Source: Candidatus Hydrogenedentota bacterium (GTDB lineage: Bacteria > Hydrogenedentota > Hydrogenedentia > Hydrogenedentales > CAITNO01). Taken from it: a DNA stretch of 64,000 nucleotides. The notes beneath the pieces are model-generated. The model was not told the DNA's origin and did not search any database. It worked only from the letters and a program-made list of their open reading frames with translations. The position numbers and the translations under genes are program-made. The stretch covers positions 1 through 64,000 of the forward strand of contig JAGPFE010000009.1 of assembly GCA_018056705.1 (NCBI GenBank), read 5' to 3'. Positions 27,664 to 37,047 of this stretch are shown in pieces. Within the stretch, counting starts at the first letter, position 1. Every line of letters begins with the position of its first letter.

Positions 27664-27751
27664 GCGGGAATCCTCTCTTACCTGGAGATCCCCTTTCTCC
27701 CACGCAAAGCGCCCTTTACCGGAAACGCGCCCTTTTCTTCTTCCGGGCGCG

Positions 27752-27780
27752 TTGTCTGGCAGGCGCGGGTCTGGTATAGT
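27752..27780 (+). promoter_or_regulatory. promoter of the receiver-GGDEF gene
   Basis: TTGTCT (27752-27757), a 17-base spacer and TATAGT (27775-27780), with an extended -10 TGG just before it. The GTG start follows at 27817. Confidence 0.6.
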
Positions 27781-27816
27781 AACGGGTGGTGCAACCACCG
27801 AACAGGGAGTCCGGGT

Positions 27817-28731
27817 GTGGCTAAAGTCATCTACGCGGATTGGGACGAAACCCTCGGAAATCAGGTCAAGGCCCTCCTCAACGCGAATGGCCTGGAGTGT
27901 GACTGGGTAAAGAGCGGCCGCGAGGCCCTGAACCTGATGGAGCAGGATTCCGCTCAACTGGTCGTCGCCGAGATCATGATGCCCGACGTCAGCGGTTTCG
28001 AACTCTGCCGGCGGATCCGGGCTCTGGATCGTGGCTGGGAAACTCCCGTTCTGCTGGTTTCTTCCATGTCCGCCGAGGAAGAAGTGCGCCACGCCCTGGC
28101 CCAGGGAGCCGATGATTTCCTTTCCAAGCCGATTCATCCGCCCATGCTGGTGACCAAGGTAAACCACCTGCTCAACGCCGATCCGCCGGTTGCCCAGCCC
28201 GACCCCGTCACGGGACTGTTCAACCACCGTCACATGAAATACCTGCTTCAGCGGCGCCTGGTGAAAAAAGAACCCTTTGCCCTCGTGTGCGCCGAACTGC
28301 TCAACATGCCCCGTTTCAAGAAAGCGGCTGGCGAAGAAGGCCGCAACAAGGCCATGCGTCACCTCGCGCGGATTCTCGAAGCCTGCGGCAAGAAGGTCCA
28401 ATCAGGATTCGCCGCGGCCCACATGGGGGGAGGGCATTTCGTGTGTCTCATGCCACCCCAGTACGCCCAGGCCTTCGGCAAGTCGGCCTACCGGCTCTGG
28501 ACCGAGCATATTCCCGAACTCTGCGACGCCCTGGGTATCCGGATGAACAGCGGCGAGGCGCTGCCGGAGGCGGCGGTGTACTTCATGTTCACCGGCAACC
28601 GCCAGGGCACGACTGCCCAGGAGTGTTTCACCCGGCTCGCCCAGATCCGCGGTATGGCGATCGCCGCCGGCCCCGGCGTGTTCCTGGATCGTCGCGGCCT
28701 CAAGCTGGAAGGAATCCAGGAAGAAGACTAG
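27817..28731 (+). CDS. receiver-GGDEF protein with both active sites degenerate
   Basis: 304 residues from GTG 27817 (GGGAG nine bases upstream; the longer upstream ORF runs through repeats). Residues 1-120 are a response-regulator receiver with ADWDE and the switch lysine in FLSKPI (K104). The phosphoacceptor position reads VVAEIMMPD, Glu52 in place of Asp, a change that often mimics permanent phosphorylation. Residues 128-295 have the GGDEF fold opening ([20 protein letters not shown]), but the signature is MGGGHF (204-208), lacking the catalytic acidic residues. It therefore probably does not make c-di-GMP and may act as a binding or scaffold protein. It follows the equally unusual hybrid kinase. 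Confidence 0.8.
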   Translation: MAKVIYADWDETLGNQVKALLNANGLECDWVKSGREALNLMEQDSAQLVVAEIMMPDVSGFELCRRIRALDRGWETPVLLVSSMSAEEEVRHALAQGADDFLSKPIHPPMLVTKVNHLLNADPPVAQPDPVTGLFNHRHMKYLLQRRLVKKEPFALVCAELLNMPRFKKAAGEEGRNKAMRHLARILEACGKKVQSGFAAAHMGGGHFVCLMPPQYAQAFGKSAYRLWTEHIPELCDALGIRMNSGEALPEAAVYFMFTGNRQGTTAQECFTRLAQIRGMAIAAGPGVFLDRRGLKLEGIQEED

Positions 28732-28750
28732 CCGGGGAGGTGGAATCGAC

Positions 28751-29488
28751 ATGACCGACGGTATCCGGGTCACCATCTGGAACGAGTACATTCACGAGCG
28801 GGAGAACGAGCGGGTCAGGGCGGTCTATCCCGGCGGCATCCACGAGGCCATCCTTGACGCCCTTGAAGGGCAGCCGGGCATCGCCCCTCCACGGGTGGCT
28901 ACGCTCGACATGCCGGAGCACGGCCTTCCACCTGGTGTCCTGGGGAATACCGATGTCCTTCTCTGGTGGGGACACAAGGCCCATGACAAGGTCTCGGATG
29001 CCGTGGTCGAGGCCGTTTGCGCTCGGGTTCTCGAGGGCATGGGATTTATCGCGTTGCATTCAGCCCATTTTTCCCGCCCCTTCAAGCGGCTCATGGGCAC
29101 GGGTTGCTTTCTCAAGTGGCGGGAGCGGGAGCCCGATGGCGAACGGGAACGCATCTGGGTGGTCGAACCCTCTCATCCCATCGCCGCCGGCTTGCCCGAT
29201 CATTTCGTCCTGGAACACACCGAAATGTACGGTGAGCCTTTCGGTATCCCCAGGCCCGATGAACTGGTATTCATCAGCTGGTTCGCCGGGGGAGAAGTGT
29301 TTCGCAGTGGATGCTGCTGGCGCCGGGAACGGGGAAAAGTATTCTATTTCCGCCCTGGCCACGAAACGTTTCCCATATACCATGACGAGCACGTGCGGCG
29401 GGTTCTGGTCAACGCGGTGCGCTGGGCCGCGCCCGTGTCCAATCCCGCGCCCTGTATCCAGGGCAACAGGCCGCCCCTGGAACCCTGA
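28751..29488 (+). CDS. ThuA-like class I glutamine amidotransferase-fold protein
   Basis: 245 residues. The pattern [41 protein letters not shown], and [14 protein letters not shown] ... [14 protein letters not shown] is that of the trehalose-utilisation ThuA family. That family has a class I glutamine amidotransferase-like fold and is linked to sugar metabolism in many bacteria. The biochemical reaction is not established. RBS GGGGAGG precedes the ATG. It lies 19 bases after the receiver-GGDEF gene and 42 bases before the next gene on the same strand. Confidence 0.85.
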   Translation: MTDGIRVTIWNEYIHERENERVRAVYPGGIHEAILDALEGQPGIAPPRVATLDMPEHGLPPGVLGNTDVLLWWGHKAHDKVSDAVVEAVCARVLEGMGFIALHSAHFSRPFKRLMGTGCFLKWREREPDGERERIWVVEPSHPIAAGLPDHFVLEHTEMYGEPFGIPRPDELVFISWFAGGEVFRSGCCWRRERGKVFYFRPGHETFPIYHDEHVRRVLVNAVRWAAPVSNPAPCIQGNRPPLEP

Positions 29489-29530
29489 AATATGCCGGTG
29501 CCGACCGGTTGCCGGCACGGAGAGCGTCCC

Positions 29531-30856
29531 ATGACACGAAGCACCACCGTGGCCGTGATGTTCGCGGTAATCGCGACGGGTTTGCCGGCTTACGTGTCAA
29601 CGGCTGGTGAACCCCCCTCTCTCGCCCGGAAAGCCGAAATCTTCCAGGTGGACATGGAGCGCCGTTTTCTGCTCGAGGGGCAGGCCCTGTGTAAACTCAA
29701 GCCTCCGCGTTCCAATAAGCCCTATATTGATTACAACATGCCGGACAACGCCTACATGACCGGCATGTACCTCGCCGCCCTGTGCATGAAATACAAGGTG
29801 ACGGGAGATGAAGCGGATCGCCGGAAAGCCATCGAGTCCCTCGATGCCCTGTTGCGGCTCTGCGAGGTGACCGGTGAACCCGGCCTGCTCGCCCGGGCCT
29901 TCTGGCCGGTCGATCGTCCCATGGAGGATGACGGGGTCTGGCGCCTCTCCCCCGATGGACGGTACAAGTGGCGGGGCGACGTCAGCACGGACCAGGTGGC
30001 CGGAGCCATGTTCGGTTTTTATTTCGCCTGGAACCACGTGGCGGACCCGTCCGCCCGGAACCGGATTGGCGCCACCACGGCCGCCATGGTGGACCGGATC
30101 GAAAAAGACGGACGCAGGATTCGGGACGTCGACGGTTCTTTCACCCGGTGGGGACGGTATGACCCAGAGTATGTTACTTCGCGCGAAAAAATGAACGCCC
30201 TGTTGTACCTGCAGGTGCTGGCCGTGGCCGCTCAGGCCTCTGGCCGGCAGGATCTGGTCGACCTCTATCGCCGTTGTGCCATCGATGAAGGCTACGCGGA
30301 CCTTGCCGTCGAGGCCCGGCGTCTGCTGGACCCCTCCCGCCGTCCGGGGCTGGTCAATCACAGCGATGACGTGCTCCTCTTCCTGGCCTACGTGCCCCTC
30401 CTGGAAAGCGAGCGGGATCCCGTTCTCCGCGGCCGGTACCTGGCCAGTTTTCGCCGGTTCTGGCTTGGCAATGAAAAGTATCCCGGGGTCCGTCCAGAGG
30501 CCAATCCCCTGTATGCCTTCGCGGCGGCGGCGTTTCTGGGGGAAACTGCCGCCGTGGAGGATGGACGCCAGACCCTGCGCCTGTTTCCGTTCCGGATCAA
30601 GTGGTCCAGTGAGGTCGTAGCGGCCTACGCTGCCGAGTTTGGCTTCAGCGAGACTGAACCGGTCAGTCCCCAGCCGTCACCGGGAACGCCGATTCCCGTG
30701 GATCGGCGGGCGAAAGCATGGTCCGCCTGGGTGCAGGATCCCTACCATGCCCCCTGGCGCGATGCCTCCCAGTACGAACTCGAATTCAATGGCCACGATT
30801 ACCTGCTGGCCTATTGGTTTGGAAGATACCTCGGCCTGCTTGCCTCCAGCGAATGA
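29531..30856 (+). CDS. secreted protein, probable alpha/alpha-toroid fold
   Basis: 441 residues from ATG 29531 (GGAGA upstream; an earlier start at 29492 adds 13 residues before the signal peptide). Signal peptide about 1-26. The rest is helical with repeated pairs such as MTGMYLAALCMKYKVTGDEA, AIESLDALLRLCEVTG and MNALLYLQVLAVAAQASGRQ. This is reminiscent of six-hairpin glycosidases or epimerases of the alpha/alpha6-toroid group. Conserved-looking acidic/aromatic residues sit in WKWRGDVSTDQVAGAMFGFYFAW-like loops. I cannot assign a family or substrate. Its neighbours (ThuA, GH2) suggest carbohydrate metabolism. Confidence 0.6.
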   Translation: MTRSTTVAVMFAVIATGLPAYVSTAGEPPSLARKAEIFQVDMERRFLLEGQALCKLKPPRSNKPYIDYNMPDNAYMTGMYLAALCMKYKVTGDEADRRKAIESLDALLRLCEVTGEPGLLARAFWPVDRPMEDDGVWRLSPDGRYKWRGDVSTDQVAGAMFGFYFAWNHVADPSARNRIGATTAAMVDRIEKDGRRIRDVDGSFTRWGRYDPEYVTSREKMNALLYLQVLAVAAQASGRQDLVDLYRRCAIDEGYADLAVEARRLLDPSRRPGLVNHSDDVLLFLAYVPLLESERDPVLRGRYLASFRRFWLGNEKYPGVRPEANPLYAFAAAAFLGETAAVEDGRQTLRLFPFRIKWSSEVVAAYAAEFGFSETEPVSPQPSPGTPIPVDRRAKAWSAWVQDPYHAPWRDASQYELEFNGHDYLLAYWFGRYLGLLASSE

Positions 30857-30957
30857 CGATTTTTCACTGACGGCCCCGCGTTCCCCGGAAAAGGGGGTAT
30901 AATCTAAGAAAACTGGAAACTTCCGGTAAGGGTGGTTTCCATGTCGGGAGGCTAACC

Positions 30958-32883
30958 ATGCGTCGTGCGTGCTCTCTGATGTTGCTGGCGGGGCTGATGG
31001 GCGTAGTGGCTCACGCCGGAGAGATCAAGGCGGGGGTGCCCGTGCCACCGGTGGAAGGGGAAACCCTCGCCGGGCAGGCGGTTTCACTGGATCAATTGCT
31101 GGCCGCTCACCCGAAAGCCGTCGTGCTGTTGATGTTTTCCCCGGGGACCGGCGAGGACCTTGCCCTGGCCCTCGAGGAGATCTACCAGCAGTATGGGGCC
31201 GAACGGATTCCCGTGGTGGCGGTCGGCCTCTCCCAGGATGAAACCGCGCTCGCGGATTTCGCCCGGCGGATGGGGCTTACGTATCACGTAATACCCGAAA
31301 CCAGGCTGAAGGATGGTTCCTGGGCCCGGGACGTGGGCGTGCTGCCCGTGACCTGCCTGATCAGCCCGGTCCAACCCGCCCAGATCGATGATGTACTGGC
31401 GGGCGGAGGCGTTTCCAGCGTCAGGCTGATCCAGGCCCTTGCCGAGGATCTTTTCCGCAAGCGTGCCGACGAGGCTCTTGGCGTGGCCGATGCCGCCGTC
31501 AAGGCCGCCCCCGATGACGCGGAAGTCCGCCGCGTCCGCGCCCGCATCCTGGCCGATCAGGGAAAACTCGACGAGGCGGAAAAGGAATTTGGCGCGATCG
31601 ACGATCCCGCCGGGCTGGCCGAGGTCGCGTTGAAGCGGGGGGACGCGGACAAGGCCATGGAAATCGCCGCGTCGGCCCCGGAAAATCCCCGCGCGGCTGC
31701 CGTGCGGGCCGAGGCGCTGGCGGCACGGGGACAACTCGACGATGCCCTGGCCGCGGTTCAACAGGCCCGGTCCGCCGCGACTGGTGTCCGACCCTGGGAA
31801 CTTTCCACCATCCTGAACCTGGAAGGACGCCTGCTCCACACCAGGGGTGATGCCGCCGCGGCCCTGGAACAGTACCGCGCGGCCGTTGACCTGGACCGCT
31901 ATAACGTGGAAGCCCTCGCCAACCAGGGCGAGACCCTGCGCCAGCTGGGGGAACCGGAAAAAGCGAAGGAAACCCTTGAGAAAGCGGTGACCTTCCGGGA
32001 TGAACCCGCGCTGGCCGCCCTGATGGCCCGGGTGGCCGAGGAACTCCAGTGGAAGGAAGATACCGCCCGGCAGGAACAGATCCGCGCGCAGATTGAGACC
32101 CTGTCCGCCCGCTTCCGGGAGGCCCGGGAAAAGGAGGCCGCCGAGGGCCGCTCGCGGGACACCTGGACTTCGCCGCCCCTCGTGTTCGCCCTGTTGCCCG
32201 GGATCGGCGGCGGGGTATTTTTCGAGCGGGCTGGCACGGACGCCCTGGTTTCCTATGGAATCGAGCAGGCCTGGCAGGCGCAAAACGGCCTGCGCGTGGT
32301 GGAACGGGCCATGCTCGACAAGTTGCTCCAGGAACTTAATCTCGGGGCTTCCGACCTCGCGTCGCCGGACACCCAGCGCAAACTGGGTTCGGTCCTGTCC
32401 GCCAGCCACCTCGCGTTTCTGGAATTCGCCCGGTCCGGCGCGCGCCTGCAGGCCCGACTCAAGCTCGTGGAAACCGAAACCACGGAAATCGTGTTCCAGC
32501 AGGCTTTCCCGGTTGACGAGGCCGATCCCGCGTCGGCCGGACAGGCCATCGCCCGCGCCGTCTGGGAGAAAGTGGGCGCCGACCGGGAACTGAAAGGCCT
32601 TCTGGCGGATGTAACTGATAAGGAGCGCGTCATGATCAACCTTGGTGGTCGTCATGGCGTCAGGCCCGGCCAGTCCTTTACCATACTGGAGGAAGGCCCC
32701 CCGGTGGAGGCCGGGGGCCGGGTTATCGCCTACCGGAGCAAGCCGGTCGGTCACCTCATCGTGAACGAGGTAGAGGCCGAATTCGCCGTGGGTGCCGTTA
32801 CGGCCATCCAGGATGGCGTGACGTTGCGCGCGAACATGAAGATACGCGGCAGGCTGGAATCTCCGGGGGCCGCGGGAGGATAA
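30958..32883 (+). CDS. periplasmic thioredoxin-like / TPR / CsgG-like fusion protein
   Basis: 641 residues. Signal peptide about 1-20. Residues 25-150 resemble the AhpC/TSA-ResA thioredoxin fold (VVLLMFSPGTGEDLALALEEI ... VGVLPVTCLI with the cis-Pro), but the redox CxxC is replaced by PGTGED. Residues about 165-370 contain TPR units (DQGKLDEAEKEFGAID, ARGQLDDALAAVQQARS, TRGDAAAALEQYRAAVDL). Residues about 405-540 match the CsgG/FlgT-type pattern (RVVERAMLDKLLQEL, LGSVLSASHLAFLEF). The C-terminal 80 residues are a beta-rich domain (INLGGRHGVRPGQSF). Likely an envelope assembly or chaperone factor. A TATAAT-like box is at 30898. Confidence 0.65.
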   Translation: MRRACSLMLLAGLMGVVAHAGEIKAGVPVPPVEGETLAGQAVSLDQLLAAHPKAVVLLMFSPGTGEDLALALEEIYQQYGAERIPVVAVGLSQDETALADFARRMGLTYHVIPETRLKDGSWARDVGVLPVTCLISPVQPAQIDDVLAGGGVSSVRLIQALAEDLFRKRADEALGVADAAVKAAPDDAEVRRVRARILADQGKLDEAEKEFGAIDDPAGLAEVALKRGDADKAMEIAASAPENPRAAAVRAEALAARGQLDDALAAVQQARSAATGVRPWELSTILNLEGRLLHTRGDAAAALEQYRAAVDLDRYNVEALANQGETLRQLGEPEKAKETLEKAVTFRDEPALAALMARVAEELQWKEDTARQEQIRAQIETLSARFREAREKEAAEGRSRDTWTSPPLVFALLPGIGGGVFFERAGTDALVSYGIEQAWQAQNGLRVVERAMLDKLLQELNLGASDLASPDTQRKLGSVLSASHLAFLEFARSGARLQARLKLVETETTEIVFQQAFPVDEADPASAGQAIARAVWEKVGADRELKGLLADVTDKERVMINLGGRHGVRPGQSFTILEEGPPVEAGGRVIAYRSKPVGHLIVNEVEAEFAVGAVTAIQDGVTLRANMKIRGRLESPGAAGG

Positions 32884-32889
32884 AGCCCG

Positions 32890-33609
32890 GTGAAACACAA
32901 CGTCGGTGGGCAACGGACAGTGCTGGCGGGGATCCTGCTGGGGGGGTGGCTCCTCATGGCGGTCGCGATGGCCCAGAACCCCTGGGAATACCGGACCCGG
33001 TACGTGGACGGACCTGCGACAACCCTTGAGAACCCCTTCTTCCTGGACAGCGCCCAGGTCAAATCCGCCTTTTACTTTCACGCCACCGCCGGCAAACCGG
33101 TGCTGTGGATCCGCTTTGAGGGCACCTATGGTGACGAGGTGCGCCTGCAACTGGGGGTTCCCGCGAAGGCCGAGTACGCCTCCCTGCGGCCGGTCGCGTT
33201 GATTGCGGGGCGGGACTGTCCCGATCCCGGCCTGTCGTTGCCTTTTGCCCTGCCCGATGGATGGGGCGCCCTGGTATGCGACACCGCCCAGGTAGCCGTC
33301 ACGGACGGTTACGAAGGATATACCGGTACCCGGAGTTACCAGTTCGAAGCGCAATCCTTCACCCTGCCCGCCTCGGGTACCTACTATATCGCCGTGTATT
33401 TCCCCACCGGCCCCGATGGGAAATGCTGGGTTACCGTGGGCACGGAGCGTCAGCCCCGTCTCACCGACATGTTTACCGTGCCCGTGAACGCGGCGGCGAT
33501 CCGCGCTTTTTTTGAAATTTCTCTCCTCTCCGGCTGGGGCGCGACGCTGGACCTGTTGGTTACACTCATGCTGCTGATCGTGGGCGTGATCGCGGTTTCC
33601 CCGCATTAA
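32890..33609 (+). CDS. hypothetical exported protein with C-terminal membrane anchor
   Basis: 239 residues from GTG 32890. N-terminal signal or anchor (about 9-28, ending AMA), then a beta-rich domain of about 170 residues that resembles a pre-peptidase/PPC-like beta sandwich (YEGYTGTRSYQFEAQSFTLPASGTYYIAVYFP). A C-terminal helix is at 213-236. It starts six bases after the thioredoxin-TPR-CsgG-like gene, so the two are probably cotranscribed and may work together in the envelope. I do not recognise a family. Confidence 0.6.
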   Translation: MKHNVGGQRTVLAGILLGGWLLMAVAMAQNPWEYRTRYVDGPATTLENPFFLDSAQVKSAFYFHATAGKPVLWIRFEGTYGDEVRLQLGVPAKAEYASLRPVALIAGRDCPDPGLSLPFALPDGWGALVCDTAQVAVTDGYEGYTGTRSYQFEAQSFTLPASGTYYIAVYFPTGPDGKCWVTVGTERQPRLTDMFTVPVNAAAIRAFFEISLLSGWGATLDLLVTLMLLIVGVIAVSPH

Positions 33610-33679
33610 ATCGGCGGAGTGACCTTCCGGATTGCGCGCGCGGGCAGGGAAGAGGGCAGACTTGAAGGAGACGCCAGGG

Positions 33680-35128
33680 TTGAATCGCCGTGATTTTCTG
33701 CGACAGGTGACGGTTGCCGGCGTGGGCGGTATCATGGTGGGCACGGCCGGACATGCCGCGTCGGCAGCCTTTCGCGCGGGCATCGGCCGGCGGGACATTA
33801 CGCCTCCCATGGGCGTATCGCTTGCCGGTCATACCACCGACCGCAAGACCCGGTCCGTCCATGATCCCCTCTACGCCTGCTGCATCGCCATGGAATCCGG
33901 AAACACCCGGGCCGCGGTGGTGACCGTCGACCTGTGCATGGTGCCACGGGACGTGTTCGATGCCGCCCGGCGGCTGGTGGTCGAGCGGTGCGGCATTCCC
34001 CCCGAACATCTCATGATGTCCGCCACCCATACCCACACCGGTCCCACGGTCACGCCGCTGTTTCAGAGCGACCCGGACCCGGCGTACGTGGCCGCCCTTC
34101 CGGGATACATTGCCGACGCCGTGGAACAGGCGGTGCGGGCGCTTGAGCCCGCCGCGTTTGCCTTCGGATCGGGCACGGTTCCCGATGAGGTATTTAACCG
34201 CCGCTGGTTTGTCACGCCCGCGCTCCTGCGGCCGGATCCCTTTGGGAACACCACCGACCAGGTCCGCATGAATCCTCCCCAGGGCGACCGGGGACTGGTC
34301 TGTCCCGCCGGGCCGACGGATCCCGAGGTGGTGGTCTGGGGCTTCCGTCGGGCCGACGGTTCGCCCCTGGCTCTGCTGGCCTGCTATGCCCTGCACTACG
34401 TGGGGGGCGTGGAGGATGGCGCGGTATCGGCGGATTATTTCGGACGTTTCCGTGCGATGGTGGAGGAAACTTTCGCGCGCGAATCCGGCGGACGTCCCGT
34501 GCTGGCCATGCTCGCCAACGGTGCCAGCGGCGATATCAACAACATCAACTGGCCGGGGCAGCCCGTGCGGTATCAGCCCTATGAAAAAATGGAATCCGTG
34601 GCCCGCAAGGTTGCCGACGAGGCCTTGCGGGTCTACGGCTCGGCTGGCTGGCAGGAACAGGTGCCACGGGTGAGGGGACGGGTAGTGGAGATCGAAGCGG
34701 GTGTCCGCCTGCCCCGTCCCGACGAGGTCGACCGCGCCAGGGCCATGCTTGCCCAGGTTGGAGAGGGACCCCTGAAGACCTGGGAAGAGATCTATGCCCG
34801 GGAAACCGTGCTGCTGGCTGACTATCCCGGGAAAGTCCGCATGCCCCTGTACGTCCTGGGCATTGGCGATGCCTGCGCGGTGGGCCTTCCCTGTGAAGCC
34901 TTCTGTCGTATCGGGCTGACCATCAAGCGCGCGAGTCCTTGCGCGGGCACCATGGTCATCGGCCTGGCCAACGGCTATTATGGCTACCTGCCCACCACCG
35001 AACAGCACCTGCTGGGCGGCTACGAAACCTGGCGCGCCCGTTCCAGTTATCTCGCTTCCGACACCGACGGTTTCGTGCTCCGCGCGGCGTGCGCCCTCGT
35101 GGACGATATCGCCGGCCACCATGCCTGA
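33680..35128 (+). CDS. neutral/alkaline non-lysosomal ceramidase-family hydrolase
   Basis: 482 residues from a TTG start at 33680, chosen because AAGGAG (33665-33670) sits nine bases upstream; it gives MNRRDFLRQ, a twin-arginine signal. The mature part has GIGRRDITPPMGVSLAGH, VVTVDLCMVP, SATHTHTGP (zinc ligands, about 114-122), LANGASGDINNINW and a C-terminal GLANGYYGYLPT. These are hallmarks of neutral ceramidase and related proteins of this fold. Many bacterial members hydrolyse other amides or have unknown substrates. Expected to be exported folded by Tat. No obvious operon partner. Confidence 0.8.
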   Translation: MNRRDFLRQVTVAGVGGIMVGTAGHAASAAFRAGIGRRDITPPMGVSLAGHTTDRKTRSVHDPLYACCIAMESGNTRAAVVTVDLCMVPRDVFDAARRLVVERCGIPPEHLMMSATHTHTGPTVTPLFQSDPDPAYVAALPGYIADAVEQAVRALEPAAFAFGSGTVPDEVFNRRWFVTPALLRPDPFGNTTDQVRMNPPQGDRGLVCPAGPTDPEVVVWGFRRADGSPLALLACYALHYVGGVEDGAVSADYFGRFRAMVEETFARESGGRPVLAMLANGASGDINNINWPGQPVRYQPYEKMESVARKVADEALRVYGSAGWQEQVPRVRGRVVEIEAGVRLPRPDEVDRARAMLAQVGEGPLKTWEEIYARETVLLADYPGKVRMPLYVLGIGDACAVGLPCEAFCRIGLTIKRASPCAGTMVIGLANGYYGYLPTTEQHLLGGYETWRARSSYLASDTDGFVLRAACALVDDIAGHHA

Positions 35129-35459
35129 GCGATAAAAGCGCCGTCGCGGAATGAAGGAGTAACCGGCCGATCGGAACCGTTCCTTCTAGGGGATCTGCCC
35201 ACTGTCCGCGGATCCGCGTCGCGCGTTGCCCCGGTGGTGGTGAACGTTCGTTTCGTCTTTTCCCGAGGGCTTGTCATAACCTCTTTGCCGGAAGTGGGTA
35301 GCCAGACGCGCGAAACGCGGGCGGGACCTGTTGCTCCGGGTTCCATGGTCAGAAAAGGCTTGACTGTTCACGAGAATTCATTTAGAATGATTTTCGAAGA
35401 GGAGGAAGCGGCGCGCGTGCCTGCTTCGGGTTATTACACCAACAGGAAGGGAATGGAAC
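35129..35459. other. intergenic region, no gene seen
   Basis: 331 bases between the ceramidase-like gene and the prepilin gene. I see no convincing gene; the only clear feature is the promoter at 35360-35388. Confidence 0.7.
35360..35388 (+). promoter_or_regulatory. sigma70 promoter of the prepilin gene
   Basis: TTGACT (35360-35365), exactly 17 bases, TAGAAT (35383-35388). The start codon is at 35460. Confidence 0.75.
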
Positions 35460-36437
35460 ATGCGGAGGGAAAAGGTCGGTTTCACGTTAATCGAACTGCT
35501 GGTGGTGATCGCCATCATCGGCATCCTGGCGGCAATCCTGCTGCCGGCGCTGGCCCGGGCCCGGGAAGCGGCCCGTCGCTCGTCCTGCCAGAACAACCTG
35601 AAGCAGATGGGGCTGGTCTGCAAAATGTACGCCAATGAAGCCAAGGGAGCTTTTCCCAGCATTCAACTCTACGACTGCTATAACGCCTCGCTGTACCCGC
35701 CCATCAACAAGTCTTTCGCGATCAACGCGTTTGCCGTTTACCCGGAATACCTGAATGATCCGGGCTCCACCCTGTGTCCTTCCGACCCCTCCAACAAGGG
35801 CGTGCGGGACACCTACGTGGAGGCCAACGGCAAACCACAGATCTGGAACGGAGAAGGCTATCTTCCCCCGCCTGCCGACGTGGAAGAAAATTTCTACCCC
35901 TGCGAACTGGACAGTTCCAGTTGCAGTTACTTTTACATCGGCTGGGCGCTGTACATCCCCGGCATTACCGATGATCCCCACAAGTTCACCACCTATGGCA
36001 ATCCCATCGCGCTGTTTGCCGAAATGGTGACGTATTTCAGTTCCAAGCCTGGACTGGATCCCAACCTCGTCGCTGGCATGAACGGGGCCCTGCTCGAAAT
36101 TCAGCAGATCATTACCGACACCAATCCCGCGACCCTGGGCCGGGTCAACGAGGACATCAAGCCCACCGGCGTGAGCCTCACGGTGTACCGCCTGCGGGAA
36201 GGCATCGAAAGGTTCCTGATCACGGACATCAATAATCCCGCGGCGAGCAACCTGGCCCAGAGTACCCTCGCCGTCATGTCGGATACCATCGGGGCCAGTT
36301 CTACCGATGAAAACAGTTTCAACCACGTCCCCGGTGGAAGCAACGTCCTCTACATGGACGGTCACGTGGAGTTTATCCGCTACCCCGGTCCGTTCCCGGT
36401 CAGTCCGCTTACCGCCTGCCTGATGAGTTCTTTCTGA
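35460..36437 (+). CDS. type II/IV prepilin-like protein, DUF1559-like
   Basis: 325 residues. Short basic leader, then prepilin cleavage site [14 protein letters not shown] (cut after Gly8, Phe9 becomes N-methylated) and the hydrophobic assembly helix. The conserved [20 protein letters not shown] follows. The C terminus has the block [17 protein letters not shown], the H-x(9-10)-DG pattern seen in large families of secreted pseudopilins in Planctomycetes, Lentisphaerae and Hydrogenedentota. The globular part contains cysteines ([22 protein letters not shown]). It is probably processed by a prepilin peptidase encoded elsewhere. Monocistronic, with its own promoter and terminator. Confidence 0.88.
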   Translation: MRREKVGFTLIELLVVIAIIGILAAILLPALARAREAARRSSCQNNLKQMGLVCKMYANEAKGAFPSIQLYDCYNASLYPPINKSFAINAFAVYPEYLNDPGSTLCPSDPSNKGVRDTYVEANGKPQIWNGEGYLPPPADVEENFYPCELDSSSCSYFYIGWALYIPGITDDPHKFTTYGNPIALFAEMVTYFSSKPGLDPNLVAGMNGALLEIQQIITDTNPATLGRVNEDIKPTGVSLTVYRLREGIERFLITDINNPAASNLAQSTLAVMSDTIGASSTDENSFNHVPGGSNVLYMDGHVEFIRYPGPFPVSPLTACLMSSF

Positions 36438-36462
36438 TCCCGCTCGAATCAGCGTGACGGTC

Positions 36463-36493
36463 GCCCCCCGGCGCGGCGTCGGGGGGGCTTTTC
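36463..36493 (+). terminator. rho-independent terminator of the prepilin gene
   Basis: Stem GCCCCCCG/CGGGGGGGC (36463-36470 and 36480-36488), GC-rich loop, then TTTTC. Confidence 0.8.
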
Positions 36494-36636
36494 TCATGCA
36501 GTGCCGCGAAAGTCTTTGACCTGCGCGCGCGATGGGACCGTAACCATCGGATAATGCCCCCCTTCCTGGAAAAGGCCCCCTTATCCCCTCCAGTAAGAAA
36601 CCAGGGGGATAGGGGGGAAATGGAGAGCGGTCAGGA

Positions 36637-37047
36637 TCAGGCCGAAAGTTGCAAGGTGGACGCGAAAATGGGGGTCTGCACCGTGGCGACCGCTTCAAGA
36701 ACCCGCGATGGTGGTGGGGGGGTCTGTACCACCGCGCTCGTCGGTAGTTTCGGCGGCAGGGTGGCCAGCAGGTCGTCTCCGGCGGGATGCGTGTCCGACT
36801 GCCAACGCGAGATCAGCACGTCACGGTACAGCGTGGGGACCACGCCCGCCACGTCGAATATGCTGCCAGTGGGTAAGATGGGCTCCGGTTGGGACGGGAT
36901 AACCTGTGAAGCCACCGCCGTCGCTGCGCGGGGGAAATCGGTCGTCTGCATCCTTGCGGGTTCTCCATGCGACTGCGGTCTTTCGATCCGCGCGTATCGC
37001 GTGCTGACATCCGTGTTCACTTGCATGGTTGCCATCCTGGCGTTCAT
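36637..37047 (-). CDS. small hypothetical protein
   Basis: 136 residues, no hydrophobic segment, Pro/Thr/Ala-rich, with central PTLYRDVLISRWQSDTHPAGDDLL. I do not recognise it. Support is an open frame of good length with G/C-rich third positions and no better overlapping alternative, but the RBS before ATG 37047 is weak; ATG 37026 is possible. Bases 36570-36614 downstream contain a C-rich/G-rich hairpin that could terminate it. Confidence 0.4.
   Translation of the reverse strand: MNARMATMQVNTDVSTRYARIERPQSHGEPARMQTTDFPRAATAVASQVIPSQPEPILPTGSIFDVAGVVPTLYRDVLISRWQSDTHPAGDDLLATLPPKLPTSAVVQTPPPPSRVLEAVATVQTPIFASTLQLSA

Noticed and set aside
31084-33810. 908-residue minus-strand ORF
   Set aside because: Crosses three plus-strand genes with good starts and domains; composition typical of antisense frames in GC-rich DNA.
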